The notes: generated by a model from the sequence alone, not told the origin. A stretch of 11,535 bases of DNA from Verrucomicrobiales bacterium (GCA_031279715.1 JAITHY010000149.1:1-11535); one strand, 5' to 3'. Positions 1 to 6,354 are shown, numbered from the stretch's first letter. Translations and numbers: made by a program.

Positions 1-666
1 AAAACCACAACACTGGCGGCGATGGTGCAGGAAATCAACCAAGACCGCAAGGACCACATCATCACGCTGGAAGACCCGATTGAATACGTGTTCACCAGCG
101 CGGGCTGCCGGCTGACACAGCGCGAAATTCGCACGCACACCGAGTCCTATGCCTCGGCGCTGCGCACAGCGCTGCGACAGGACCCGGACGTGATCATGGT
201 CGGCGAAATGCGCGACCTGGAAACCATCTCGCTGGCCATCACCGCGTCGGAAACGGGGCACTTGGTTCTCGCCACACTGCACACCAGCAACGCGGCGCGC
301 ACAATGCAACGCTTGCTGGACGTTTTCCCCGTCGAGCAACAGGCGCAAATCCGCACCATGGTCAGCGAATCACTGCGCGGCGTCATCTGCCAGCAACTCG
401 TCCCACGCGCCGACGGCAAGGGGCGCGTGATGGCGATGGAAATCATGACCAACAAACCCTCCATCGCCGCGCTCATCCGCGAGGGCAAAAATTTCATGCT
501 GCCGGGGCAGATTCAAATCAGCCACAAAGACGGCATGGTGCTGATGGACGATTCACTGCTCGAACTGGTCAACCAAAACCTGATTACCCCTGAGGAAGCA
601 TTCAACCGCTGCGATGACCGCAAAACCTTCGCGCAACAACTGGCCGGAAGATTGAAAAGAAAATGA
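1..666 (+). CDS. pilT: PilT-type type IV pilus retraction ATPase (5' end cut by window)
   Basis: Cytoplasmic hexameric ATPase that powers retraction of type IV pili. The frame is open from base 1, where the first residues (Lys-Thr-Thr-Thr-Leu) are the end of a Walker A loop, so the N-terminal PAS-like domain and most of Walker A lie outside the window; 221 residues remain. Visible are the Asp box (IITLEDPIEY, about residues 20-29), Walker B with the family-typical VIMVGEMRDLETIS (about 64-77), the His box (HLVLATLHT, about 87-95) and a retraction-type SIAALIREGK segment, the PilT counterpart of AIRNLIRE. This last segment argues for PilT rather than PilB. The stop overlaps the next start as ATGA, so the two ATPases are translationally coupled. 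Two PilT paralogs in tandem recall pilT-pilU pairs; I cannot say which is the main motor. Confidence 0.93.
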   Translation, partial: KTTTLAAMVQEINQDRKDHIITLEDPIEYVFTSAGCRLTQREIRTHTESYASALRTALRQDPDVIMVGEMRDLETISLAITASETGHLVLATLHTSNAARTMQRLLDVFPVEQQAQIRTMVSESLRGVICQQLVPRADGKGRVMAMEIMTNKPSIAALIREGKNFMLPGQIQISHKDGMVLMDDSLLELVNQNLITPEEAFNRCDDRKTFAQQLAGRLKRK

Positions 667-1742
667 AAAAGCCGCATCAAATCGACGCCTTGTTTAACGT
701 CCTGGTCAGCGAGGGCGGTTCCGACTTGCACCTCGGCGAGGGCGAATATCCCAAGCTCCGCAAAAACGGCGACATCCAGCCCATTCCCAACACCGAGATT
801 TTGACCCATGACCGCATCACCGCGCTGCTGCAGGAAATCAGTCCGCCGCAATACTGGCAAAAATATCTCAAATGCGGCGACCTTGATTTCGCTTACGAAA
901 TGGACGAGGATTCCCGTTTCCGCTGCAACTACCACAAGCACCTGAACGGCCTCGGCGCGATTTTCCGCTTGATTCCGAACCGCATCAAAACCATCGACGA
1001 ACTCGGCGTGCCCAAAATCCTGGAAACATTCGGTGACATCCGCAGCGGCCTCGTCCTGGTCACCGGCCCCACCGGCAGTGGCAAATCCACCACGCTGGCG
1101 GCCATCATGGACTACATCAACAAAAAATATTCCAAACACATTATCACCATCGAAGAGCCGATTGAGTTCGTCCACAAAAACCAAAAGAGCATCATCACCC
1201 AGCGCGAGGTGCCGACCGAGACCCCTTCGTTCGCCACCGGCTTGAAATCGGCATTGCGCGAGGATTGCGACGTGATTCTCGTCGGCGAAATGCGCGACCT
1301 GGAAACCATCTCGCTGGCGCTGACGGCGGCGGAAACGGGCGTTTTGGTGTTCGGCACGCTGCACACCAACAACGCGCGCAAAACCATTGACCGTATCATC
1401 GACGCCTTTCCCGCCGACCAACAGGAACTGGTACGCACAATGTTGTCCACCTCGTTGCGCGGCGTGGTCGCCCAACTGTTGTTCAAACGCGCCGACGGCA
1501 AAGGCCGTCTCGCCATCAACGAGATATTGATTTCCAACCCCGCCGTCAGCTCCATCATCCGCGAAGGCGCGACCTTTAAACTGAACGACGTGCTCAAAAC
1601 CGGCCGCGCCGACGGGATGCAACTCATGGACGACGGCATTGAGTATTATCTGAAACAGGGCATCATCAGCGGGACCGAGGCGTATATGAAGTCCATTGAC
1701 AAACAACGCTTCGCCCACTTCGCCGATGGAGAAAAACACTGA
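663..1742 (+). CDS. pilT: PilT/PilU-like type IV pilus retraction ATPase
   Basis: Full-length 359-residue secretion ATPase, the usual length for PilT/PilU. Residues 1-115 form the N-terminal PAS-like domain. The RecA-like domain carries Walker A GPTGSGKST (135-143), Asp box IITIEEPIEF (160-169), Walker B VILVGEMRD (204-212), a His box around GTLHT (231-235) and a SSIIREG motif (296-302) followed by DGMQLMDDGI, all typical of PilT. It starts within the stop of the preceding pilT paralog (ATGA) and its own TGA shares one base with the next ATG (TGATG), so three genes form one translational unit. Core residues are intact and no damage is visible. Assignment to PilT versus PilU is uncertain; the Ile-Arg-Glu motif is closer to PilT. 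Confidence 0.93.
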   Translation: MKKPHQIDALFNVLVSEGGSDLHLGEGEYPKLRKNGDIQPIPNTEILTHDRITALLQEISPPQYWQKYLKCGDLDFAYEMDEDSRFRCNYHKHLNGLGAIFRLIPNRIKTIDELGVPKILETFGDIRSGLVLVTGPTGSGKSTTLAAIMDYINKKYSKHIITIEEPIEFVHKNQKSIITQREVPTETPSFATGLKSALREDCDVILVGEMRDLETISLALTAAETGVLVFGTLHTNNARKTIDRIIDAFPADQQELVRTMLSTSLRGVVAQLLFKRADGKGRLAINEILISNPAVSSIIREGATFKLNDVLKTGRADGMQLMDDGIEYYLKQGIISGTEAYMKSIDKQRFAHFADGEKH

Positions 1743-2077
1743 TGGTGACGCCGTTCCAGCAAAAAGTTTACGACGCCATCGTCAAAATTCCGCGCGGCAA
1801 AGTAACCACGTACAAATTGCTGGCCGAAACGCTCCGCTGTCGCTCATTCCAAGCCATCGGCCAGGCCCTGCGGCGCAACCCGTTCGCGCCAGCGGTGCCG
1901 TGCCACCGAATTATCAGAACCGACCTCACCATCGGCGGCTACGGCGGCGCGGTCAGCGGTCAAAAAATTCGGCGCAAGTTAAACCTGCTGCGACAAGAAA
2001 ACGTCACCTTCAGCGGCGGAAAATTAGCCGATCCGCGGCGGATTGTTAAAATAAAACAACCCCGCGCCAACAAATAG
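1742..2077 (+). CDS. Methylated-DNA--[protein]-cysteine S-methyltransferase (MGMT/Ogt C-terminal domain only)
   Basis: Suicide DNA-repair protein that removes alkyl groups from O6-alkylguanine onto its own cysteine. The 111 residues cover only the DNA-binding/active-site domain, with no N-terminal Ada/Ogt domain. Seen: the IPRGKVTTYKLLAETL opening, a QALRRNPFAP stretch, and the active-site PCHRII with Cys54. Since Cys is present it is not an alkyltransferase-like (ATL) protein, in which the Cys is replaced. Then comes GGYGG and a basic C-tail rich in Lys/Arg. The residue aligning with the usual arginine finger (ARAVG in well-known enzymes) looks like Gln37 (FQAIG); I judged this by eye. The start ATG overlaps the stop of the pilT paralog, so this repair gene is co-transcribed with the retraction ATPases. 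The stop TAG lies inside the right arm of a terminator hairpin. Confidence 0.9.
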   Translation: MVTPFQQKVYDAIVKIPRGKVTTYKLLAETLRCRSFQAIGQALRRNPFAPAVPCHRIIRTDLTIGGYGGAVSGQKIRRKLNLLRQENVTFSGGKLADPRRIVKIKQPRANK

Positions 2078-2086
2078 CGGGGGTGT
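2056..2086. terminator. Bidirectional hairpin terminator between convergent genes
   Basis: Arms 2056-2065 (ACAACCCCGC) and 2077-2086 (GCGGGGGTGT) pair over 10 positions with one mismatch around an 11-base loop. On the minus strand the hairpin is followed by a T-rich run (TTTATTTT), the better orientation, which would stop transcripts from the lipoprotein gene. On the plus strand the tail is weak. The hairpin includes the last codons of the alkyltransferase gene. Confidence 0.6.
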
Positions 2087-2097
2087 TTCCATTCAAG

Positions 2098-2111
2098 TTG
2101 ACGGTCAGCGG
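2098..2111. repeat. Copy of the CGCTGACSGTSA interspersed motif in a convergent gap
   Basis: TTGACGGTCAGCGG lies between the terminator hairpin and the lipoprotein gene. It is the only intergenic copy in the left third of the window. The match to the core GTCAGCG is exact (2104-2110), and the other arm is degenerate. Confidence 0.5.
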
Positions 2112-2152
2112 TGCCGCCAAATTTTCTACCATTTTTCCAAGACAGGCGGACA

Positions 2153-2344
2153 TTAATTCCCGCCCATCATCCCGCCGACCACGCCCTTGCCCTCCCAATT
2201 CTGCGGGCGGTTCCATGGCAGCGTGGACACCGGCTCAGTGCCCACGGCATTGGGGTCTTGCGACGTTGACGAACAAGCCGCCAAGCCGCTGAGAATCACC
2301 GCGCCAAAAGCGACGGTTAACAATAATTTTCTCACGAATTTCAT
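2153..2344 (-). CDS. Small putative lipoprotein, 63 residues
   Basis: Starts MKFVRKLLL, then a hydrophobic stretch and a lipobox Leu-Ala-Ala-Cys at residues 21-24, so a signal-peptidase-II-processed lipoprotein of about 40 mature residues is expected. The mature part contains TEPVSTLPWNRPQNWEG (36-52) and a Gly/Met-rich end. I recall similar Pro-Trp-Asn-Arg-Pro/Trp-Glu-Gly tails in small verrucomicrobial lipoproteins, but know no function. The ATG at 2344 was chosen over upstream in-frame codons because it begins the basic n-region directly. The gene lies 17 bases after the coiled-coil gene on the same strand and may also have its own promoter (GTGACA/TATAAT) inside the end of that gene. It ends near a terminator hairpin. 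Confidence 0.8.
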   Translation of the reverse strand: MKFVRKLLLTVAFGAVILSGLAACSSTSQDPNAVGTEPVSTLPWNRPQNWEGKGVVGGMMGGN

Positions 2345-2353
2345 AACCAACCC

Positions 2354-2381
2354 ATTATAACTCAATACAGCACTTTGTCAC
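2354..2381 (-). promoter_or_regulatory. Sigma70-like promoter for the small lipoprotein
   Basis: On the minus strand, -35 GTGACA (2381-2376, 5/6 match) is separated by 16 bases from a perfect -10 TATAAT (2359-2354). The -10 ends only 9 bases before the ATG at 2344, so the predicted transcript would have a leader of a few bases at most. The -35 overlaps the last codons of the coiled-coil gene. Confidence 0.45.
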
Positions 2382-3195
2382 CCACCTGAATTTCCAGCGG
2401 CGTCAAATCCGGGATAATGTCAGCAATGGCGGTTTTGGCCTCCACGTCAACCGTGCGGATTTTGCCAACGAGTTGGTTGCCGCGGTACACGGTCAACTCA
2501 ACACCCTCGACCAGCTTGTCGTTTTTGCCGACGTCCAGCACGACGAAATTCCACTGCTTGTTAATTGACGCCACGCGCCCGCTCATGTCCAGCGGCGCGG
2601 TGCCCTTGGTTTTGTGGTCGAGCAATTCCCTCGCCTGCGCCAACTCCGCGCTCGCCTTGGCCAGCGCGTCATCAACAATTTTTTTCTCCACCGCCAGCGC
2701 CTTGGATTTTTCCGTCGCTTCGTCGAGGTCTTTCACCATCTCGTCAATCGAGCGCCCGCCGAGCTTGTCCTTCAAATCCTTCAACTCCGTCGAGGCAACT
2801 TGCAAATCCGCCGCCGCCTTGGTCAGCGCCTCGGTCTTCTCATCCAAATCTTTTTTCGTCGAGGTATAGTCGGTGGTCAGTTTTTGCACCTGCGATTCGG
2901 ACTCGGCGAGTTTGGTTTTGGTTTCGCCAAGATCGGTCTCGAACTTGTTGCGCTCGTCGAGGGTTTTCTTGGCTTGACCCGCCACCTTGCCCAGCGTCAT
3001 CGCCGGTTCATCCGCGGCGGTTTTCACGTCGGGACTGTAACTCGCCTGGTTGGGAAAGCCTTTGATGGCCGCCACCGATTTTTCCAACCGGTCATAATAT
3101 CCCGTTCTTTCCTTGGCGGTAAGGAACCCAAAAATCCCCGCCGCCAGTGAACCGACAATCGCCACCACACAACAAATTTTTCCTAAGCTCGACAT
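2362..3195 (-). CDS. Membrane-anchored coiled-coil protein with C-terminal beta domain (unknown function)
   Basis: A 277-residue protein with one N-terminal membrane segment (about residues 7-27, ICCVVAIVGSLAAGIFGF). A long charged, Ala/Lys/Glu/Asp-rich helical coiled-coil follows (about 75-200, for example ETKTKLAESESQVQKLTTDY). The globular end (about 205-277) has WNFVVLDVGKNDKLVEGVEL, VYRGNQLVGKIRTV and a final VGDKVLY. This end resembles small beta-barrel domains at the C-terminus of coiled-coil envelope proteins in several phyla, where the Asn-Phe-Val-Val-Leu strand and the Gly-Asp-Lys-Val end recur; I cannot give a function. Orientation is probably N-in with the coiled coil in the periplasm. 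The start at 3195 is supported by GAGG eight bases upstream. The lipoprotein gene follows after 17 bases, so the two may act together at the envelope. Confidence 0.85.
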   Translation of the reverse strand: MSSLGKICCVVAIVGSLAAGIFGFLTAKERTGYYDRLEKSVAAIKGFPNQASYSPDVKTAADEPAMTLGKVAGQAKKTLDERNKFETDLGETKTKLAESESQVQKLTTDYTSTKKDLDEKTEALTKAAADLQVASTELKDLKDKLGGRSIDEMVKDLDEATEKSKALAVEKKIVDDALAKASAELAQARELLDHKTKGTAPLDMSGRVASINKQWNFVVLDVGKNDKLVEGVELTVYRGNQLVGKIRTVDVEAKTAIADIIPDLTPLEIQVGDKVLY

Positions 3196-3207
3196 AATTT
3201 TTTCCTC

Positions 3208-3232
3208 AAAAAAACCCGCCTTTTTGCAGGTT
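3208..3232 (-). terminator. Rho-independent terminator just upstream of the coiled-coil gene
   Basis: On the minus strand, arms AACCTGC (3232-3226) and GCGGGTT (3219-3213) form a 7-bp stem (one G-U) with loop AAAAAG, followed by a run of T continuing to 3208. It would end transcripts coming from the NYN-protein gene and the operon upstream. It sits only 12 bases before the coiled-coil ATG and directly precedes its ribosome binding site. Confidence 0.7.
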
Positions 3233-3236
3233 GTAA

Positions 3237-3266
3237 AATAAAGCCTGAATTTGTGAAAACTGTCAA
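3237..3266 (-). promoter_or_regulatory. Candidate promoter of the coiled-coil gene
   Basis: On the minus strand, a perfect -35 TTGACA (3266-3261) lies 18 bases from -10 TTTATT (3242-3237, 4/6). The predicted start near 3230 would fall inside the first arm of the terminator hairpin, so transcripts from this promoter would lack part of that arm and could escape it. Confidence 0.4.
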
Positions 3267-3309
3267 CACTATAATTTATGTTTATTCGCGTAAGAAGTGG
3301 GGGCCGTTT

Positions 3310-3756
3310 TCACCATTTCGCCTGCTTTCGCACCTGACTCAGCGTGGTTTCCCAGTCGGAATTAACCCGCTGAAGCTCATCCCGCAGCCAATCGGGCGAA
3401 AAAACCGCCGCGCCGAGCGACTCCACCGTGACCCGTTCCGCGCCGTCCGCGGTGACCACGCTGACGGTGGCAGGGTCCGCCGCCTGCCCGACCAGCCGCT
3501 CAATGATACTGTCCGCCGTCTGCCCCTCCTGGCTGTAAATCAACGCCATCCTGCCCGGCGTCACCGTCAGCGGCGCTCCCATTTTCCCGTCGAACACCAG
3601 CGTCACCAACCACTCCGAGGTGTCGTGCAAATCGCCCAGCAACCGCGCCAGCACCTCGCGGCACTTGCCCGGCCGCCGCGCGTGCAAGGCGCGCAACTCC
3701 ACCCAGTGATAAATGACGCTGTGCCCGTCCACGAGCAAATATTTCGGCGCTGCCAT
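3310..3756 (-). CDS. NYN/PIN-like domain protein, YacP (Rae1) family
   Basis: A 148-residue single-domain protein of the NYN/YacP group, a PIN-fold RNase family. In Bacillus the relative Rae1 is a ribosome-associated mRNA endonuclease. Visible acidic residues fit the fold's metal site: Asp10 in YLLVDGHSVIY, Asp56 in LVFDGK, Asp82 in GQTADSIIERLV and Asp104 in VVTADGAER. The protein ends in a basic RKQAKW tail. The start at 3756 fits the conserved N-terminal strand and lies exactly 6 bases after a perfect -10 box, suggesting a leaderless mRNA. It follows ssuB by 46 bases on the same strand but seems to have its own promoter. Repeat-motif copies occur inside it, for example at 3560-3572, read as Leu-Thr-Val-Thr. 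RNA cleavage is an inference from the family. Confidence 0.85.
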   Translation of the reverse strand: MAAPKYLLVDGHSVIYHWVELRALHARRPGKCREVLARLLGDLHDTSEWLVTLVFDGKMGAPLTVTPGRMALIYSQEGQTADSIIERLVGQAADPATVSVVTADGAERVTVESLGAAVFSPDWLRDELQRVNSDWETTLSQVRKQAKW

Positions 3757-3762
3757 TCACCC

Positions 3763-3790
3763 ATTATAAAAGCCCGCGGACGTTTGGCAA
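3763..3790 (-). promoter_or_regulatory. Strong promoter of the NYN-protein gene, predicted leaderless
   Basis: On the minus strand, -35 TTGCCA (3790-3785, 5/6) and -10 TATAAT (3768-3763, 6/6) are separated by 16 bases. Six bases (GGGTGA) separate the -10 from the ATG at 3756, which puts the usual +1 on the A of the start codon. No convincing Shine-Dalgarno site is present. Confidence 0.6.
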
Positions 3791-3793
3791 TTC

Positions 3794-3806
3794 CGCTGAC
3801 GCTCAC
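3794..3806. repeat. 13-base copy of the interspersed motif overlapping the ssuB stop
   Basis: CGCTGACGCTCAC; identical 13-mers occur at 5418-5430 (end of ssuA) and 9654-9666 (inside the acyl-CoA ligase). On the minus strand it contains the TGA stop codon of ssuB (3805-3803). Confidence 0.7.
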
Positions 3807-4549
3807 ACCCGATACACAAACGGCGCCGGCTCACCGCTGTCCATGACCTGGGCGAGGATTTTCGTTTTCAACCCGACAAACGATTCCGCCGAACGCAAAC
3901 GCGGACGGCTCAGGTTGACCCTGATGTTCAGCGTGATGCCGCCCTCCTTTAGCAACAACACCCGGTCGGCGAGCGCCACGGCCTCCTCGACATCATGCGT
4001 GATGAGCAGCGCGGTGAATTTTTGCTCGCGCCACAACGCCTCAATAAGATCCTGCATCTCCAACCGCGTCAGCGCGTCCAACGCGCCGAGCGGCTCGTCA
4101 AACAACATCAGCCGCGGCTGACGTATCAGGGCGCGGGCCAGCGCGGCGCGCTGACGCTGTCCGCCGCTGAGCGTCAGCGGCCAGTCATTGGCGTGGTCTT
4201 GCAAACCAACGTGGGCGAGCATACGCTGAGCCTCAGCCAGCCAGCCCGCGGGGAGACCAAGACCGACATTGTCAATCACGCGACGCCACGGCAGCAAGCG
4301 CAGCTCCTGGAACAAAACCAGCGCGTCCCGCGCCAGCCCGCGCACAGGCTCACCGTCAGCGGCGATGACCCCGCTGTCAGCGGCATCCAGCCCGGCGATG
4401 AGCCGCAGCAGCGTGCTTTTTCCGCAGCCGCTATTGCCGATGACGGCGATGAATTCGCCGGGCGCGACGCTGAAGCACAGGTCGCGCAGCACAGGTCGCG
4501 CGCCGAAGGACTTGCCCGCCCCGCTGACGGCCAGCTCCGCGCCGCTCAT
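3803..4549 (-). CDS. ssuB: ABC importer ATP-binding subunit, sulfonate/nitrate/taurine type
   Basis: The 248-residue ATPase of a SsuABC-type importer, acting on the cytoplasmic side of the membrane. Seen: Walker A GNSGCGKST (38-46), Q-loop Gln81 in LFQELRLLPWRRV (the Leu-Leu-Pro-Trp segment is typical of this family), signature LSGGQ (127-131), Walker B LMLFDEP (147-153), D-loop GALD, and switch His185 in LLITHDVEEA. The start at 4549 is preferred because GGGAGG lies 8 bases upstream and the ATG overlaps the permease stop (ATGA). The frame stays open much further upstream, but that part translates the permease gene out of frame. The signature-motif codons lie on a full palindromic copy of the interspersed repeat (4164-4180). 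Last gene of the seven-gene operon. Confidence 0.93.
   Translation of the reverse strand: MSGAELAVSGAGKSFGARPVLRDLCFSVAPGEFIAVIGNSGCGKSTLLRLIAGLDAADSGVIAADGEPVRGLARDALVLFQELRLLPWRRVIDNVGLGLPAGWLAEAQRMLAHVGLQDHANDWPLTLSGGQRQRAALARALIRQPRLMLFDEPLGALDALTRLEMQDLIEALWREQKFTALLITHDVEEAVALADRVLLLKEGGITLNIRVNLSRPRLRSAESFVGLKTKILAQVMDSGEPAPFVYRV
4164..4180. repeat. 17-base palindromic copy of the interspersed motif over the ABC signature codons
   Basis: CCGCTGA-GCG-TCAGCGG, arms of 7 bases. On the minus strand it encodes Pro-Leu-Thr-Leu-Ser-Gly leading into the LSGGQ signature of SsuB. Another exact core, CGCTGAC, lies at 4149-4155. Confidence 0.7.
4348..4384. repeat. Two adjacent copies of the interspersed motif in ssuB
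   Basis: One copy reads GGCTCACCGTCAGCGG. About 10 bases later comes the 13-base palindrome CCGCTGTCAGCGG (4371-4383). Both are translated in ssuB (Asp-Ser-Gly and Gly-Glu-Pro region between Walker A and the Q-loop), a segment that varies in the family. Confidence 0.6.
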
Positions 4550-5398
4550 GATTCGCGCCTCCCGCCGGCGGGTTGATAATTCGGATGCCAGCGCAACAAC
4601 CGCGCCTCCAGCGCGCGCACGAAACTGTCCACCAATTTGCCAAGCAGCGCGTAGAGCAAAATGCCCAGCAAGATGACGTCCGTCTGCAAAAACTCGCACG
4701 CGTTCATCGCCATGTAACCAATGCCGCTGCTGGCGGCGATGGTTTCGGCGACAATCAGCGTCAGCCACATCAAGCCAAGGCCGTAGCGCACGCCGTTCAA
4801 AACCGCCGGCAGCGCGCCAGGCAGGATGATGTCCCAAAACAGCCGCTGACGGTCAAGCCCATACACGCGCCCCGTCTCAATCAGCGCGGGATCAATGTGG
4901 CGGACGCCGTGAAAAGTGTTCATGTACAGCGGAAAAAACACGCCCGTGGCAATCATGAACACCTTCGCGCCCTCGCCGATGCCAAACCACAAAATCACCA
5001 GCGGCAGCATGGCGAGATGCGGCAAATTTCTCACTATTTGAATGGTGGTGTCGAGGGTGAACTCGCTGGCGCGCGAACAAGCCGTTGGCGAAGCCGATGC
5101 CGCCGCCGACCGCGAAGCCGGCGAACGCGCGCCGCGAACTCACCCACACATGGCGCGGCAACTCGCCGCTGAGGCTCAGCCGCCACGCCGCCCGCGCCAC
5201 ACCCAGCGGTGACGGCAGCAGCGTGATGTCAAGCAAGTCGCAAACGGAGAGCAACTGCCACGCGGAGAGCGTCAGCGCGGGCACCAGCCACGGCAGCAGA
5301 CGCCGGAACAAATCCCGCCCGGAGACACGGAGGCGCGAAATTGATTTGCCGGCAAAAAACTCCGCGACGCCACCGCTCTGCGCGGGAATATTATTCAT
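4546..5398 (-). pseudogene. ssuC: ABC importer permease subunit, sulfonate type, frameshifted
   Basis: Inner-membrane permease of the SsuABC importer. The N-terminal part (MNNIPAQSGG to about GIGFANGLFA) is in one frame from 5398, and the rest (ASEFTLDTTIQIVRNLPHL, then LPLVILWFGIGEGAKVF) is in another. The switch lies at about 5068-5077 in a GCGCGC stretch and fits one extra base; removing it gives about 283 residues, near the usual 260-280. Present are several hydrophobic segments and the EAA-type loop facing the ATPase (ALIETGRVYGLD to IILPGALP). It starts within the ssuA stop (ATGA) and its own stop overlaps the ssuB start (ATGA). Either a real recent frameshift or a sequencing error; flanking residues are well conserved. 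Confidence 0.85.
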
Positions 5399-5430
5399 GG
5401 TTTTTTCCAGACATACTCGCTGACGCTCAC
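5355..5430. other. ssuA/ssuC junction with motif copy at the ssuA 3' end
   Basis: ssuC begins inside the ssuA stop codon (minus strand ATGA at 5398-5395). The 13-mer CGCTGACGCTCAC at 5418-5430 encodes Val-Ser-Val-Ser, seven codons before the end of SsuA. The same 13-mer overlaps the ssuB stop, so motif copies mark the ends of two genes in this importer. Confidence 0.5.
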
Positions 5431-6348
5431 CTCTTTTTTCAACAGGCCCGCCTTGAAAAACAAATCGGCGATGGCTTGTTGCGAGGCAATGACCCCGTCG
5501 CTGAGCGGCAGCGCGTTGTAACGCTCCTTGCGCTCTTGGTACAATTTCGCCACATCGGGATCAAGTCCCAAACCCTCCTCAAGTTGCCTCAAAGACTCCC
5601 GCGGATATTTTTTCACCCAAGGCTCAATGGCGTTCAACTCCTCCAGAATTATTGGCAAACTTTCCGGATTTGACGCGAGATATTTGTCCGTCGCCAAATA
5701 ATAACCGTAGAACGGCACCACGCCGACACTGTCCTTCAGCACCCTCGCCTTCGCCTTGATTTCACCGGAGGCGTAGGGCGGATCCCAAATCGCCCAGCCG
5801 TCCACCGTGCCGCTTTTCAAGGCGACCAGAGCGTCAGCGGGTTGCAGTAACACCGACTGAATGTCACCAAACGCCAGCCCGTGATCGTGCAGCAGTTTCG
5901 CCAGAAAATAATGCCCGCTACTGTCCTGCGCATAGGCGATTTTTTTGCCCTTCAATTTCGCGACTTTTTTAATTTTGGATTTTTCCGGCAGCAACAGCGC
6001 GACGCTGCGCGGACTGGCCTTGGCGTGGGCGACGTATTTAATCGGAGCGTCAGCGGCCTGCGCGAACACGCCGGGCGCGTCGCAGGTCTCGCCGAAATCC
6101 AGCGAGCCGCCGCTCAGCGCCGCCAGCAGCGGCGGGCCGGAGGTAAACTCGCGCCATTCGACGGCGATGCCCTTCGCCTTGAGCCGCGCGTCCAGTTCGC
6201 CGCGCGCGCGGACGAAGAGAAAGTTGCTGGATTTTTGATAACCGATGCGGACGGTGTTTTCCGACGGTTGCGCCGACAGCGTGGCGACGCCAAGCGCGGT
6301 GACGGTCAGCGCGTGGGTTAATTTGTTAATGGAATGATGAATATTCAT
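5395..6348 (-). CDS. ssuA: ABC importer periplasmic substrate-binding protein, aliphatic-sulfonate type
   Basis: A 317-residue SsuA-like (NMT1/TauA superfamily) solute-binding protein. A signal peptide covers about residues 1-26 (short basic start, THALTVTALGVATLSA), likely cut before Gln27. The mature N-terminus VRIGYQKSSNFLFVRARGEL, then VEWREFTSGPPLLAALSGGSLDFGE and WAIWDPP, are hallmarks of sulfonate-binding proteins. The usual GDAPP appears here as CDAPG. The start at 6348 is fixed by AGGAGG six bases upstream and by the signal peptide; the frame is open 26 codons further up but only into the end of korC. It stands 37 bases after korC. Substrate is inferred from the family; nitrate, taurine or thiamine-precursor transport cannot be excluded. 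The C-terminus (Val-Ser-Val-Ser) is read from an interspersed repeat copy. Confidence 0.92.
   Translation of the reverse strand: MNIHHSINKLTHALTVTALGVATLSAQPSENTVRIGYQKSSNFLFVRARGELDARLKAKGIAVEWREFTSGPPLLAALSGGSLDFGETCDAPGVFAQAADAPIKYVAHAKASPRSVALLLPEKSKIKKVAKLKGKKIAYAQDSSGHYFLAKLLHDHGLAFGDIQSVLLQPADALVALKSGTVDGWAIWDPPYASGEIKAKARVLKDSVGVVPFYGYYLATDKYLASNPESLPIILEELNAIEPWVKKYPRESLRQLEEGLGLDPDVAKLYQERKERYNALPLSDGVIASQQAIADLFFKAGLLKKEVSVSEYVWKKP
6299..6311. repeat. Motif copy in the ssuA signal peptide
   Basis: GTGACGGTCAGCG; the same 13-mer recurs at 8964-8976 beside the korA ribosome binding site. Here it encodes Leu-Thr-Val-Thr inside the hydrophobic core of the SsuA signal peptide. Confidence 0.6.
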
Positions 6349-6354
6349 CGTTGG

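Noticed and set aside
513..1739. Long open frame (about 400 codons) antisense to the second pilT gene
   Set aside because: It mirrors the pilT gene's codon pattern, has low-complexity Ala/Gly/Val/Asp composition and matches no family I recognise, while the plus strand encodes all PilT motifs.
4550..4837. N-terminal extension of ssuB by about 96 codons
   Set aside because: The extension is the ssuC gene read out of frame. ssuB has a good binding site and the typical ATGA overlap at 4549.
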